A DNA stretch of 64,000 nt from VAZQ01 sp963835165 (GTDB lineage Bacteria > Pseudomonadota > Alphaproteobacteria > Rhizobiales > Xanthobacteraceae), in NCBI GenBank assembly GCA_963835165.1, contig CAWIGD010000074.1, positions 1-64,000 on the forward strand. Reading direction: 5' to 3'. Made by a program: the position numbers and the translations under genes. Under the pieces are notes generated by a model. It saw only the letters and a list, made by a program, of their open reading frames with translations, was not told the DNA's origin and ran no database searches. Numbering within the stretch: position 1 is the first letter of the stretch; each line of letters opens with the position of its first letter. Shown in pieces: positions 53,684 through 63,626 of this stretch.

Positions 53684-54171
53684 TCCGTTACGCCCTGACG
53701 TGCGACAAGGGGCACGCATTCGAGAGCTGGTTCCAGAGCTCGGCGACCTACGACACGCAGGTCAAGCGCAGGCTTGTGACCTGCCCGGTTTGCAACTCCA
53801 CCAAGATCGAGAAGACGATCATGGCGCCGCGGGTGTTGGGAGCGAAAAAGCGCGGCGAAGCACCCGCACCACTGCCGTCGACCGAGGCGTCGCCCTCGTC
53901 TGCGGCCGCGCCCGAGGCTGCTGCTCCGGTCGCCATGGTGTCGCCGCAGGAGCGCGAGCTCCGCAAGAAGCTGAAGGAATTGCGCGAGCATCTGACCAAG
54001 AATGCCGATTATGTCGGACAGAAATTTCCCGAAGAGGCGCGCAAGATGCACTACGGCGAGACCGAGCACCGCTCGATCTACGGCGAAGCCTCGCCCGATC
54101 AGGCCAAGGAACTGCACGAGGAAGGCATCGAGTTTCATCCTTTGCCGGTGTTGCCCGACGAGCGAAATTGA
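53680..54171 (+). CDS. DUF1178 family protein
   Basis: This 163-residue protein begins MIRYALTCDKGHAFE and continues with CPVCNSTKIEKTIMAPRV, giving a Cys/His cluster that may bind zinc. The central part is Ala/Pro/Ser-rich and the C-terminal half (LREHLTKNADYVGQKFPEEARKMHYGE) is conserved in the family. The function is unknown. Its ATG overlaps the stop codon of the nitrilase gene. Confidence 0.9.
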   Translation: MIRYALTCDKGHAFESWFQSSATYDTQVKRRLVTCPVCNSTKIEKTIMAPRVLGAKKRGEAPAPLPSTEASPSSAAAPEAAAPVAMVSPQERELRKKLKELREHLTKNADYVGQKFPEEARKMHYGETEHRSIYGEASPDQAKELHEEGIEFHPLPVLPDERN

Positions 54172-54281
54172 CGCGCTCCGCAAGCTTCACCCGGCTTGGC
54201 CTTGAACTGGACGGCGCATCTCCTCCCGCACGTCAATTGTACGGTTCCCGTCCCGACACGTAGGAGCAACATTGGCGCCGC

Positions 54282-55175
54282 TCACCCCGCCCACAGCAGC
54301 AGTGCCACCCCGATCACGATCAGCACGACGCCGACAGCTTCGCGTGCCGTCGTCGGCTGCTTGAACACAAAACGCGAGATCGCCTGCGCGAACAGCACTT
54401 CGACCAGCGCCAGCGTGCGCACGCTGGCGGCCGTGGCGAGCGCGAATGCAAGGAACCAGAACTGGGAGGCAAGCGCGCCCATGAAGCCCGCGAACAGCGA
54501 CGGCCGCCACGCCCGCACGATCGAGACGAGCACATCGGGATTGCGCAGCCAAAGATAGAGCGAGAGCAGCACCGACTGCAGCATGAGCCCCACGACGACC
54601 GTAAAGGTCGCGGCCATGACATAGCTGGGAAGGCCCAGACTCAGAATCGCGCCGCGAAAGCCGACGGCGGAAAGCGCGAACATTGCGCCGGCGCCAAGCC
54701 CGAGCAGCGTCGAGTTCAGGTCCGCCGATGTGCCCGGCTTGAGCGCCATGGTGACGACGCCTGTGGTGGCGATCAGGATCGCCGCCGCCATGATGGGCGT
54801 CACCGCGTCGCCCAGGAAAACCAGTCCAAACAGCGCCACCTGCACCGGCTCGGTCTTGATGTAGGCATAGACCACCACAAACGAGCGGTCGTTCATGGCC
54901 GCGAGCATCAGCGCGGTGGCGGCCACCTGGGCGAGCGCACCGTCGATCACCCACGCCCAGAACATCAGCGGCGGCAGCGGCGGCGATTGCCGCAGCGCGA
55001 TCATGACGGCGATGAGGAAGATGAGCGCGAACGGGAACCCGAACAGGAAACGCACATGGGTCGCGCCCACGGTGCCGAGCCTCGCGGTCAGCCCGCGCTG
55101 CGTGGCATTGCGCACGGTCTGCGCGGCGGCCGCGACAATGGTGAAGGTCGCCCAGAGCCACGAAGGATCGAACAT
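54282..55175 (-). CDS. EamA/DMT-family membrane transporter
   Basis: This 297-residue protein has about ten hydrophobic helices in two homologous halves: WATFTIVAAAAQTVRNATQRG at the start and ASQFWFLAFALATAASVRTLALVEVLFAQ, the EamA repeat, near the end. Members export amino acids, metabolites or drugs; nothing identifies the substrate. It is 27 bases from the barrel-like protein gene upstream and is convergent with DUF1178. Confidence 0.87.
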   Translation of the reverse strand: MFDPSWLWATFTIVAAAAQTVRNATQRGLTARLGTVGATHVRFLFGFPFALIFLIAVMIALRQSPPLPPLMFWAWVIDGALAQVAATALMLAAMNDRSFVVVYAYIKTEPVQVALFGLVFLGDAVTPIMAAAILIATTGVVTMALKPGTSADLNSTLLGLGAGAMFALSAVGFRGAILSLGLPSYVMAATFTVVVGLMLQSVLLSLYLWLRNPDVLVSIVRAWRPSLFAGFMGALASQFWFLAFALATAASVRTLALVEVLFAQAISRFVFKQPTTAREAVGVVLIVIGVALLLWAG

Positions 55176-55202
55176 CCCGTAACCTTCGCGCGGACGTCTA
55201 CA

Positions 55203-55541
55203 CTATGGGACCTGACGGGCGTCGCCGCTCTCGGTCCACTCGGTGACCGAGCCGTCCTCGTTGTCCACCACCATGAGCAGGTCGAAGTAGCGGATGACCG
55301 GTTCGGACCCGGTGCGTTTCTTCACGCCTTCACGCCAGGCCACGTCGTGGCCCCGCTGCGCGGCCTCCTTCGAGGGCCAGATGTAAGCGCCGCCGCCATA
55401 GCCATCATCGCTCACAAGGTAATGCTTGCGCACGAGATCGGGATCCGCCCGCCAACGGGGGATGGTGTGCTTGGCATCCTCCAGTATGGCGGCGCGGTCC
55501 ATGCCGGGTGGCGACTTGAACAAGACGAGTTCCAGGATCAT
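55203..55541 (-). CDS. Small conserved hypothetical, possibly a dimeric alpha-beta barrel (ABM/YdhR-like)
   Basis: This 112-residue protein opens MILELVLFKSPPGMDRA and has RKHYLVSDDGYGGGAYIWPSKEAAQRGHD and VIRYFDLLMVVD. The alternating strand-helix-strand pattern and length recall the dimeric alpha-beta barrel monooxygenase-like proteins, but the resemblance is weak. It is probably in one transcript with the DMT transporter gene that follows. Confidence 0.6.
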   Translation of the reverse strand: MILELVLFKSPPGMDRAAILEDAKHTIPRWRADPDLVRKHYLVSDDGYGGGAYIWPSKEAAQRGHDVAWREGVKKRTGSEPVIRYFDLLMVVDNEDGSVTEWTESGDARQVP

Positions 55542-55574
55542 GGAATGACCTCACGAAGCGAACCAAAGACGCCC

Positions 55575-56336
55575 TCAGCGTCGAGCGCGTTCCGCCACGA
55601 CCATGTAGTTCACATCCATGTCGGTCGACAGCTGCCAGCGATCGGCGATGAGATTGTAGATTACGCCGGTCTCATCCAGCACGGCGAGCCCGTGCCGCTC
55701 CAGCGCGGCCTGGAGCTCGTTCGGGGTCACGAACTTGTCCCATTGATGAGTGCCGCGCGGCAGCCAGCCCAGCACATATTCGGCGCCGACGATCGCCAGG
55801 GCAAAGCTCTTCAGCGTGCGGTTGAGGGTCGCCGTGATCATGAGGCCGCCGGGCGCTACCATTTCCGCGCAGCGGCGGACGAACAAACTCAGATCGGCGA
55901 CGTGCTCGACCACTTCCATTGCGAGCACGATGTCGAAGCGCTCGCCCGCATCCGCGAGCGCTTCGGCGGTGGTCGCGCGGTAGTCCACGGCGAGGCCGGT
56001 TTCGCCTGCATGCAGCTTCGCCGCCGCGATATTGGTCTGGGACGGATCCGCGCCGACGACGCCGGCCCCGAGCCGTGCCAGCGGTTCGCTCAAAATGCCG
56101 CCGCCACAACCGATATCGAGCATGCGCAGGCCGGCCAGCGCATCGAGCCGTTTGCCGTCCCGCTCGAAATGCCTGCACGCGGCCTCCTTGATGAAGCCGA
56201 GGCGCACCGGATTGAACTTATGCAACACGGCCATCTTGCCGCGCGGGTCCCACCACTCGCTGGCCAGGGCCGAAAAGCGCGCGACCTCGACCTCGTCGAC
56301 GCTCGAATCGCGCCTCGGCTTTACAGTGCTTGCCAT
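55575..56336 (-). CDS. Ubiquinone biosynthesis O-methyltransferase UbiG
   Basis: UbiG performs both O-methylations in ubiquinone synthesis. The product is 253 residues from the ATG at 56336, with a GGGAGAGG ribosome binding site. The AdoMet motif MLDIGCGGGILSEPLARLGA lies near residue 70. Family blocks are SSVDEVEVARFSALASEWWDP, MEVVEHV and QWDKFVTPNEL. It is divergent from lysC, with 129 bases between them. Confidence 0.97.
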   Translation of the reverse strand: MASTVKPRRDSSVDEVEVARFSALASEWWDPRGKMAVLHKFNPVRLGFIKEAACRHFERDGKRLDALAGLRMLDIGCGGGILSEPLARLGAGVVGADPSQTNIAAAKLHAGETGLAVDYRATTAEALADAGERFDIVLAMEVVEHVADLSLFVRRCAEMVAPGGLMITATLNRTLKSFALAIVGAEYVLGWLPRGTHQWDKFVTPNELQAALERHGLAVLDETGVIYNLIADRWQLSTDMDVNYMVVAERARR

Positions 56337-56465
56337 CGACCTCTCCCAAGGCGCGGTTGCGGGCCCCCGGCCCCACCGGTATGTATATCCGCGTTTTCGC
56401 GCGTGGGCTTGCCGTAAAGCGGATCGCGCGCCCCCAATCCTGCCGGAGAAGCCCGCAAGCCCGCC

Positions 56466-57716
56466 ATGGCCCGCCTTGTAATGAAGTTTGGCGGCACTTC
56501 GGTCGCCGATATCGAGCGCATCCGCAATGTTGCCCGCCATGTCAAACGCGAGGTCGACGCCGGCCACGACGTGGCAGTGGTCGTCTCCGCCATGGCGGGG
56601 GCCACCAACCAGTTGGTGAGCTGGTGCCGCGAGGCCGCCCCGCTGCACGACGCCCGCGAGTACGATGCGGTGGTGTCGTCGGGCGAGCAGGTGACCGCCG
56701 GCCTGTTGGCGCTCGTGCTGGAGGGAATGGGCATCAACGCCCGCTCCTGGCAGGGCTGGCAATTGCCGATCCTGACCTCCAGCGCCCATGCCGCGGCACG
56801 CGTCCTCGACGTGAATGGTGAGGAGCTCATCAAGCGCTTCAAGGACCGCCGCGAGGTGGCGGTGCTTGCCGGTTTCCAAGGCGTGCACAAGGAGACCGGC
56901 CGCATCACCACGCTCGGCCGCGGCGGATCGGACACCTCCGCGGTCGCGATCGCGGCTGCCATCGGGGCGGAGCGCTGCGACATCTACACCGACGTCGATG
57001 GGGTCTACACCAGCGACCCCCGCATCGTGCCGCGCGCCCAGCGACTCGACCGGATTGCCTACGAGGAGATGCTGGAACTCGCCTCGCTCGGCGCCAAGGT
57101 CATGCAGGTGCGCTCCGTCGAACTCGGAATGGTGCACAATGTGCGCATCTTCGTGCGATCGAGCTTCGAGAAACCCGAGGACATCGATCCGCACGGGACG
57201 CCGCCCGGAACGCTCATTTGCGGCGAGGAGGAGATCGTGGAACAGCAGGTCGTCACCGGCATCGCCTTTTCAAAGGACGAGGCACAGATTTCGATCCGCC
57301 GCGTGCAGGACAAGCCCGGCATCGCGGCCGCGATCTTTGGTCCGCTCGCGGACGCCAATATCAACGTCGACATGATTGTGCAGAACGTCTCGGGCGACGG
57401 CGCCACCACCGATCTGACATTCACCGTTCCCGCATCCGACTACCATCGCGCGACCGACGTCCTGGTCAAGGTCAAAAACCAGGTCGGCTACGACCGCGTT
57501 GACGGCGCAACCGACGTCGCCAAGATCTCGGTGATCGGGATCGGCATGCGCAGCCACGCCGGCGTGGCCGCCCAGGCGTTCAAGGCTCTGGCGGAGAAAG
57601 GCATCAACATCCGAGCCATCACCACTTCCGAGATCAAATTCTCGCTGCTCATCGACGCCAACTACACCGAACTCGCGGTGCGCACGCTGCACTCGCTGTA
57701 CGAGTTGGACAAATGA
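56466..57716 (+). CDS. Aspartate kinase
   Basis: LysC phosphorylates aspartate, the first step to lysine, threonine and methionine. The product is 416 residues. MKFGGTSVADIERI opens the kinase domain and GRGGSDTSAVAIAAAIGAERCDIYTDVDGV follows near residue 160. The regulatory C-terminal part has two ACT domains (IAFSKDEAQISIRRVQDKPGIAA and VIGIGMRSHAGVAAQAF). Feedback control by lysine and threonine is likely. In most relatives ptsP follows directly, but here a palindromic element and an FkbM gene intervene. Confidence 0.97.
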   Translation: MARLVMKFGGTSVADIERIRNVARHVKREVDAGHDVAVVVSAMAGATNQLVSWCREAAPLHDAREYDAVVSSGEQVTAGLLALVLEGMGINARSWQGWQLPILTSSAHAAARVLDVNGEELIKRFKDRREVAVLAGFQGVHKETGRITTLGRGGSDTSAVAIAAAIGAERCDIYTDVDGVYTSDPRIVPRAQRLDRIAYEEMLELASLGAKVMQVRSVELGMVHNVRIFVRSSFEKPEDIDPHGTPPGTLICGEEEIVEQQVVTGIAFSKDEAQISIRRVQDKPGIAAAIFGPLADANINVDMIVQNVSGDGATTDLTFTVPASDYHRATDVLVKVKNQVGYDRVDGATDVAKISVIGIGMRSHAGVAAQAFKALAEKGINIRAITTSEIKFSLLIDANYTELAVRTLHSLYELDK

Positions 57717-57753
57717 TATGCGTGGGCTCCGGATGCGGGGCGGCTTACGCAGG

Positions 57754-57920
57754 CTAGTGTCCCGTTTCCGACGTTCGTATCATTTCGCAGCACCCGCTTT
57801 TACGAACGTCGGAAACAAAGGGACACTAGCAAGTCATGATCCTAGTGTGGCTTTGCATTTGACGTTCCTATGAAGGACTCGCGGCCAATACTGATAGGAA
57901 CGTCAAATGCGCCACACTTG
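57754..57920. repeat. Double-hairpin palindromic element, copy C
   Basis: Module 1 (57754-57829) has outer arms CTAGTGTCCC and GGGACACTAG, with inner arms TTTCCGACGTTCG and CGAACGTCGGAAA. Module 2 (57842-57920) begins CTAGTGTGGC and ends GCCACACTTG, with inner arms TGACGTTCCTA and TAGGAACGTCA and the same GGACTCGCGGCC loop core as copy A. Spacing of the modules is 12 bases. Compared with copy A, the differing stem bases are changed on both arms. It lies 37 bases after lysC. Confidence 0.9.
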
Positions 57921-58075
57921 GGCAAGGCGCACAATCCGGCTTTCTGCGGTCACCCGGCGTTTGCGATGCGGGCCTTATCCACGCGTTCGGCCCGACTTGT
58001 GAGCGTGGGCACGGCGCCACGCCCAATTGACCGGGTGTTAAAATCCCGCCTACGGGCTGATGCTTTGTAAAAGAC

Positions 58076-59107
58076 ATGTCCACAGCTCAGATCATTTCCT
58101 ACGCCCAGCGGTTCGAGGACCTTTACCTCATGCGCTGCTTCGACGGCCGCGACGAAGGCTTCTATATCGACATCGGCTCCGGCCACCCGGTCTACGACAA
58201 CATGTCCTTCGCCTTCTATCTCAAGGGATGGAACGGCGTCACGGTAGAACCGAACCCCTGGCTCGCGCGTCTGACCAGGGCAGTCCGGCCACGCGATCGT
58301 CATCTCGAGACTCTGGTCGGCGCAGCCGCGGGCGAAGCCACCTTCTATGTGGTGAACGACTTCCACGGCCTCTCGACCATGATCGAAGACCATGCCCGCG
58401 CGGCGGAAAGTCAATTTGGAAAGGCTTCGAACGCCATTGTCGTCCCGGTGACGACGCTCAAGGAGCTGTGCGTGCAGCACGCACCGCCCACATTCGACTT
58501 TCTCAAGGTCGACGTTGAAGGGGCCGAACGGGACGTGCTGCTTAACGGCGATTGGCAAAACTACCGGCCGAAGGTGGTGGTGGTCGAGGCGCTCGCTCCT
58601 TACACGCTGGCGCCGGCGTGGGCGGAGTGGGAGCCGTTTCTCGCAAAGCACGGCTATCGTTACGTCTGGTTCGACACCCTCAACCGCTATTACGTTGCGG
58701 AAGAGGCCGATGAGCTCGCGCGCTGTTTCGAAACCGCCCCGGCCGCCTTCGACCAGGCCTTCCAATTCCGGAACGTCAAGCCCGCGCTGGCCGACGAGGC
58801 GCATCCCGATCATCGACTGGCAAGCCTCTTGGCCGGCAGCGCCATGACGCGCCTGCCGCTGCTTGAGCGCGACCTCCTCATCCAGTTCCTCACCGGCGAT
58901 ATCCCCCGCTCCGCGCTCGAACGACCCGCCGGCGCCAACGACGTGGAACAGGCCATCGAGCGGCTGTTCGGGCCAAATGCAGTGGTGTCGCGGGAGAACC
59001 TGAGGCTGCCCGCGGCCCCGCGCCTGCGCGATGTTTATGCCGCACTGGTCGACAGCGACGAATTCCGCGCGGCCAGCGGTCGCATTTCGGCGAGTTATGC
59101 TTGGTAA
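58076..59107 (+). CDS. FkbM-family methyltransferase
   Basis: This 343-residue protein has the FkbM-type fold: SYAQRFEDLYLMRCF, YIDIGSGHPVYDN (AdoMet loop near residue 33), VTVEPNPWLARLT and FLKVDVEGAERDVLL near residue 145. Such enzymes methylate sugars or polyketides, often in polysaccharide or O-antigen loci, but no such locus is here. The last 130 residues form a domain I do not recognise. It sits alone between palindromic copy C and ptsP, so it may be an insertion into the lysC-ptsP neighbourhood. Confidence 0.85.
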   Translation: MSTAQIISYAQRFEDLYLMRCFDGRDEGFYIDIGSGHPVYDNMSFAFYLKGWNGVTVEPNPWLARLTRAVRPRDRHLETLVGAAAGEATFYVVNDFHGLSTMIEDHARAAESQFGKASNAIVVPVTTLKELCVQHAPPTFDFLKVDVEGAERDVLLNGDWQNYRPKVVVVEALAPYTLAPAWAEWEPFLAKHGYRYVWFDTLNRYYVAEEADELARCFETAPAAFDQAFQFRNVKPALADEAHPDHRLASLLAGSAMTRLPLLERDLLIQFLTGDIPRSALERPAGANDVEQAIERLFGPNAVVSRENLRLPAAPRLRDVYAALVDSDEFRAASGRISASYAW

Positions 59108-59277
59108 GAGGGCGGACTGGACGCTTTGGCTTGCCCGGGCCACGCTGCATTCGCTATACGGCGTGATGGATTGTAGCCGCTGTGGGCGCCCGGGGCCCGG
59201 CGGGTACCATTTCCTGACTTTCGTCGAGCCGCGGGTGGGCTGCCCCGGCCGGATGGGCTTGCCCGAGGGATCACGTC

Positions 59278-61545
59278 ATGCGTGGCGCGCTCGGCGGTCC
59301 GCGCGTGCTGTTGCGCCGGCTTCGCGAGGTGATGGCGGAGCAGGTCAGCGCGCAGGAGCGCCTGGACAAGATCGTGGTGCTGATCGCCGCCAATATGGTG
59401 GCGGAGGTCTGCTCGGTGTACGTGCTGCGCGTGGACAGCACGCTCGAGCTGTACGCCACCGAAGGCCTTAACAAGGAGGCGGTGCACCAGACCGTGCTGC
59501 GCTCGGACGAAGGCCTGGTCGGCCTGGTCGCGAGCGAGGCCAACCCGATCAACCTGTCGGAAGCCCAGAACCATCCGGCCTTCTCGTATCGCGAGGAGAC
59601 CGGCGAAGAGATTTACCACTCCTTCCTCGGCGTTCCGGTCCTGCGCGCCGGCAACACGCTGGGCGTGCTGGTGGTGCAGAACCGGGCGCGTCGCACCTAC
59701 ACCGAGGAGGAAGAGGAGGCGCTGCAGACCACCGCGATGGTGCTCGCCGAGATGATCGCCTCGGGCGAATTGTCCGCGATCGCCAAGCCCGGTGCCGAGC
59801 CTGCCGCCCGCCGACCGCTGCAGCTCACCGGCATGGCGCTCAACGACGGCATCGCGCTCGGTCACGTGGTCCTGCACGAGCCACGCGTGGTCATCACCAA
59901 TTTCATCGCCGACGACGTGCCGAAGGAGTTGAAGCGGCTGGAGGCGGCGGTCGAGACCATGCGATCGGATCTCGACGTACTGCTCGAGCGGGGCGAGGTC
60001 GCCGACGGCGGCGAGCACCGCGACGTGCTCGAAGCCTATCGTATGTTCGCCTACGATCGCGGCTGGGTGCACCGGCTGGAAGAAGCCGTCGCAACCGGGC
60101 TCACTGCCGAGGCCGCGGTCGAGCGCGTTCAGTCGGACACCCGCGCGCGCATGCTGCGGGCGACCGACCCCTATCTGCGCGAGCGCCTGCATGACCTCGA
60201 CGAACTCGCCAACCGGCTGATGCACCAGTTGCTTGGCCAGGACTACGCGCCGGCGCGCGACCGCCTGCCGGAAAACGCCATCCTCGTCGCCCGCTCCATG
60301 GGACCGGCGGCGCTGCTCGATTACGACCGCAAGCGCCTGCGCGGACTCGTGCTCGAGGAAGGCGGCCCAAATTCGCATGTGGCGATCGTCGCCCGGGCGC
60401 TCGGCATCCCGGCCGTGGGCGAAATCGCCAATGCCACCGGCGTCGCCGACCCCGGCGATGCCATCATCGTCGACGGCTCGACCGGCGACGTCCATGTGCG
60501 GCCCTCGCCCGACATGGAAGCGGCGTATATCGAGCGAGTGCGGTTGCGCGCCCGCCGGCAGCTGCAATACCTCGCTTTGCGAGATAAGCCGTGCGTGACC
60601 AAGGACGGCCAGAAGATCGCGCTCATGATCAATGCCGGCCTGGCCGTCGACCTGCCGCACATCGAGGAAACCGGCGCGGCCGGGATCGGGCTGTTTCGCA
60701 CCGAATTGCAGTTCATGGTGGCAGCGACGCTTCCTCGCACCGCCGAGCAGTTTTCGCTCTATCGCGCTGTCCTCGACGCCGCCGGCGACCGGCCGGTGAC
60801 ATTCCGCACGCTCGACATCGGCGGCGACAAGGTGCTGCCCTATATGCGCAACGTCGAGGAGGAAAATCCGGCGCTGGGTTGGCGCGCCATCAGGCTCGGG
60901 CTCGACCGGCCGGGCCTGCTGCGCAGCCAGATCCGCGCGCTGCTGCGGGCCGCCGGCGGGCGCGAACTGAAAGTCATGTTCCCGATGGTCGCGACCGTCG
61001 AGGAATTCGACGAGGCCAAGTCGTTGGTGGAGCGCGAACTCACCCACCTGCGCCGGCACAGCCATAAACTGCCGGAGCGGGTCGAAGTCGGCACAATGCT
61101 GGAGGTGCCGTCGCTGCTCTACCAGCTCGACGAACTGCTCGCTCGCGTGGATTTTCTCTCGGTCGGCTCCAACGATCTCGTGCAGTTTTTTTACGCCGCC
61201 GACCGCGGCAATTCGCGCGTCGCCGACCGCTTCGATGCGATCTCGGCGCCGGTTTTGCGGGCACTCAAGGCAATCGCGGACCATGGCCGAACCCATGCCA
61301 AGCCGGTGACGCTGTGCGGGGAACTCGCCTCGACGCCGATCGGAGCGCTGGCGCTGGTCGCGATCGGCTATCGCTCGCTCTCGCTCTCTCCGTCCGCCGT
61401 GGGGCCGGTCAAGGCCATGTTGCTCGATCTCAATGCCCGCAAGGCCGCGGCCCTGATCCAGCCCCTGATCGACAGTCCGGCCGGCAGCATGCCGATCCGC
61501 GAACGCCTCAAGGCATTTGCAGCCGAGGAAGGGCTGCAGCTTTGA
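59278..61545 (+). CDS. Nitrogen-type PEP-protein phosphotransferase (PtsP, EI-Ntr)
   Basis: PtsP starts the nitrogen-related phosphotransfer chain to NPr and EIIA-Ntr. The product is 755 residues: an N-terminal GAF domain (about 20-160, HQTVLRSDEGLVGLVASEANP), the EI N-terminal region, and the phosphohistidine at His367 in GGPNSHVAIVARALGIPAVGE. The PEP-binding barrel follows, with GLFRTELQFMVA and VSVGSNDLVQFFYA-like sequence. In alphaproteobacteria it links nitrogen status to carbon storage and potassium transport. prfA follows. Confidence 0.96.
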   Translation: MRGALGGPRVLLRRLREVMAEQVSAQERLDKIVVLIAANMVAEVCSVYVLRVDSTLELYATEGLNKEAVHQTVLRSDEGLVGLVASEANPINLSEAQNHPAFSYREETGEEIYHSFLGVPVLRAGNTLGVLVVQNRARRTYTEEEEEALQTTAMVLAEMIASGELSAIAKPGAEPAARRPLQLTGMALNDGIALGHVVLHEPRVVITNFIADDVPKELKRLEAAVETMRSDLDVLLERGEVADGGEHRDVLEAYRMFAYDRGWVHRLEEAVATGLTAEAAVERVQSDTRARMLRATDPYLRERLHDLDELANRLMHQLLGQDYAPARDRLPENAILVARSMGPAALLDYDRKRLRGLVLEEGGPNSHVAIVARALGIPAVGEIANATGVADPGDAIIVDGSTGDVHVRPSPDMEAAYIERVRLRARRQLQYLALRDKPCVTKDGQKIALMINAGLAVDLPHIEETGAAGIGLFRTELQFMVAATLPRTAEQFSLYRAVLDAAGDRPVTFRTLDIGGDKVLPYMRNVEEENPALGWRAIRLGLDRPGLLRSQIRALLRAAGGRELKVMFPMVATVEEFDEAKSLVERELTHLRRHSHKLPERVEVGTMLEVPSLLYQLDELLARVDFLSVGSNDLVQFFYAADRGNSRVADRFDAISAPVLRALKAIADHGRTHAKPVTLCGELASTPIGALALVAIGYRSLSLSPSAVGPVKAMLLDLNARKAAALIQPLIDSPAGSMPIRERLKAFAAEEGLQL

Positions 61546-61626
61546 TGCGTAACCCTTGCAAACCGGATGGCGCCGGGACCCAGGGCCACGGCGTCCATGA
61601 CCTCGGTGCGCTGAGTCGAGGTGACG

Positions 61627-62700
<1,074 letters not shown>

Positions 62701-62720
62701 GACTGCGCGAGGACCCCAGC

Positions 62721-63626
62721 GTGAGGGCGGCCGCGACGATGTTCACCGAGCCCGAAACATTTGCAGGGCTTTCCGTCGAGGCGGCGCGCCGGCGTCTCGC
62801 GCGTGAGTTCCGTGAGCAAAGTATCGATGCGCCCGAGCTCGATGCGCGCATTATCGTCGGCCATGCGCTCAAGCTCGAACACACTGCACTGGTGGCGCAG
62901 TCCGCCCGTGTGCTCGCTCAGAAAGAGGCAGATGCGATCGCTGCGCTGGCGGCGCGCCGGCTCGCGCATGAGCCGATCGCGCGCATTCTCGGCTGCAAGG
63001 AATTTTGGGGGCTGCCCTTCAAGCTCAATGCCGACACGCTCCTGCCGCGGCCGGAAACGGAGACCGTGGTCGAGGCGACGTTGGCTGCTCTGGACGGCGA
63101 ACATCGGAGCTCGCGCGTGCTGCGCATCGTCGATCTCGGCACCGGCTCGGGCGCGCTGCTGCTGGCACTGCTCTCGGAGCTGCCGAACGCCTTCGGGATC
63201 GGCACGGATATCAGCGTCACCGCGCTCGGCTGCGCGCGCGACAATGCCGCCGCGCTCGGCCTTGCTACCCGTACATCATTCGTGGCCTGCGATTATGCGG
63301 CAGCGCTTCAGGGGCCGATCGACGTTGTTGTCTCCAATCCGCCCTACGTCGCGCGCGGGGAGATTGCCGGCTTGCAGCCCGAGGTGCGCGACTACGATCC
63401 GCCGCGCGCGCTCGATGGCGGGCCGGACGGGCTCGACGGGTATCGTGAAGTTGCCGCTCATGCCCCCCGCCTGCTCGCGCCGAATGGCGTTCTGGCGATG
63501 GAACTCGGCCGGGACCAACTCAGCGCCGTGACAGCGATTTTTGCCCCCACAGGGCTTGCGCCACGGGCGCCACGGCACGATCTTGCAGGTATCGCCCGAG
63601 CTCTCGTTTTGCGGGCATTGCCATGA
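62721..63626 (+). CDS. Release factor glutamine N5-methyltransferase (PrmC)
   Basis: PrmC methylates the Gln of the GGQ motif in release factors. The product is 301 residues from the ATG-like start at 62721 (GTG); an ATG at 62739 is an alternative. The AdoMet motif IVDLGTGSGALLLALL lies near residue 135, and NPPY, which binds the target glutamine, is at residues 206-209 in VSNPPYVARGEI. RILGCKEFWGLPF is also typical. It follows prfA by 20 bases, the normal arrangement. Confidence 0.95.
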   Translation: MRAAATMFTEPETFAGLSVEAARRRLAREFREQSIDAPELDARIIVGHALKLEHTALVAQSARVLAQKEADAIAALAARRLAHEPIARILGCKEFWGLPFKLNADTLLPRPETETVVEATLAALDGEHRSSRVLRIVDLGTGSGALLLALLSELPNAFGIGTDISVTALGCARDNAAALGLATRTSFVACDYAAALQGPIDVVVSNPPYVARGEIAGLQPEVRDYDPPRALDGGPDGLDGYREVAAHAPRLLAPNGVLAMELGRDQLSAVTAIFAPTGLAPRAPRHDLAGIARALVLRALP

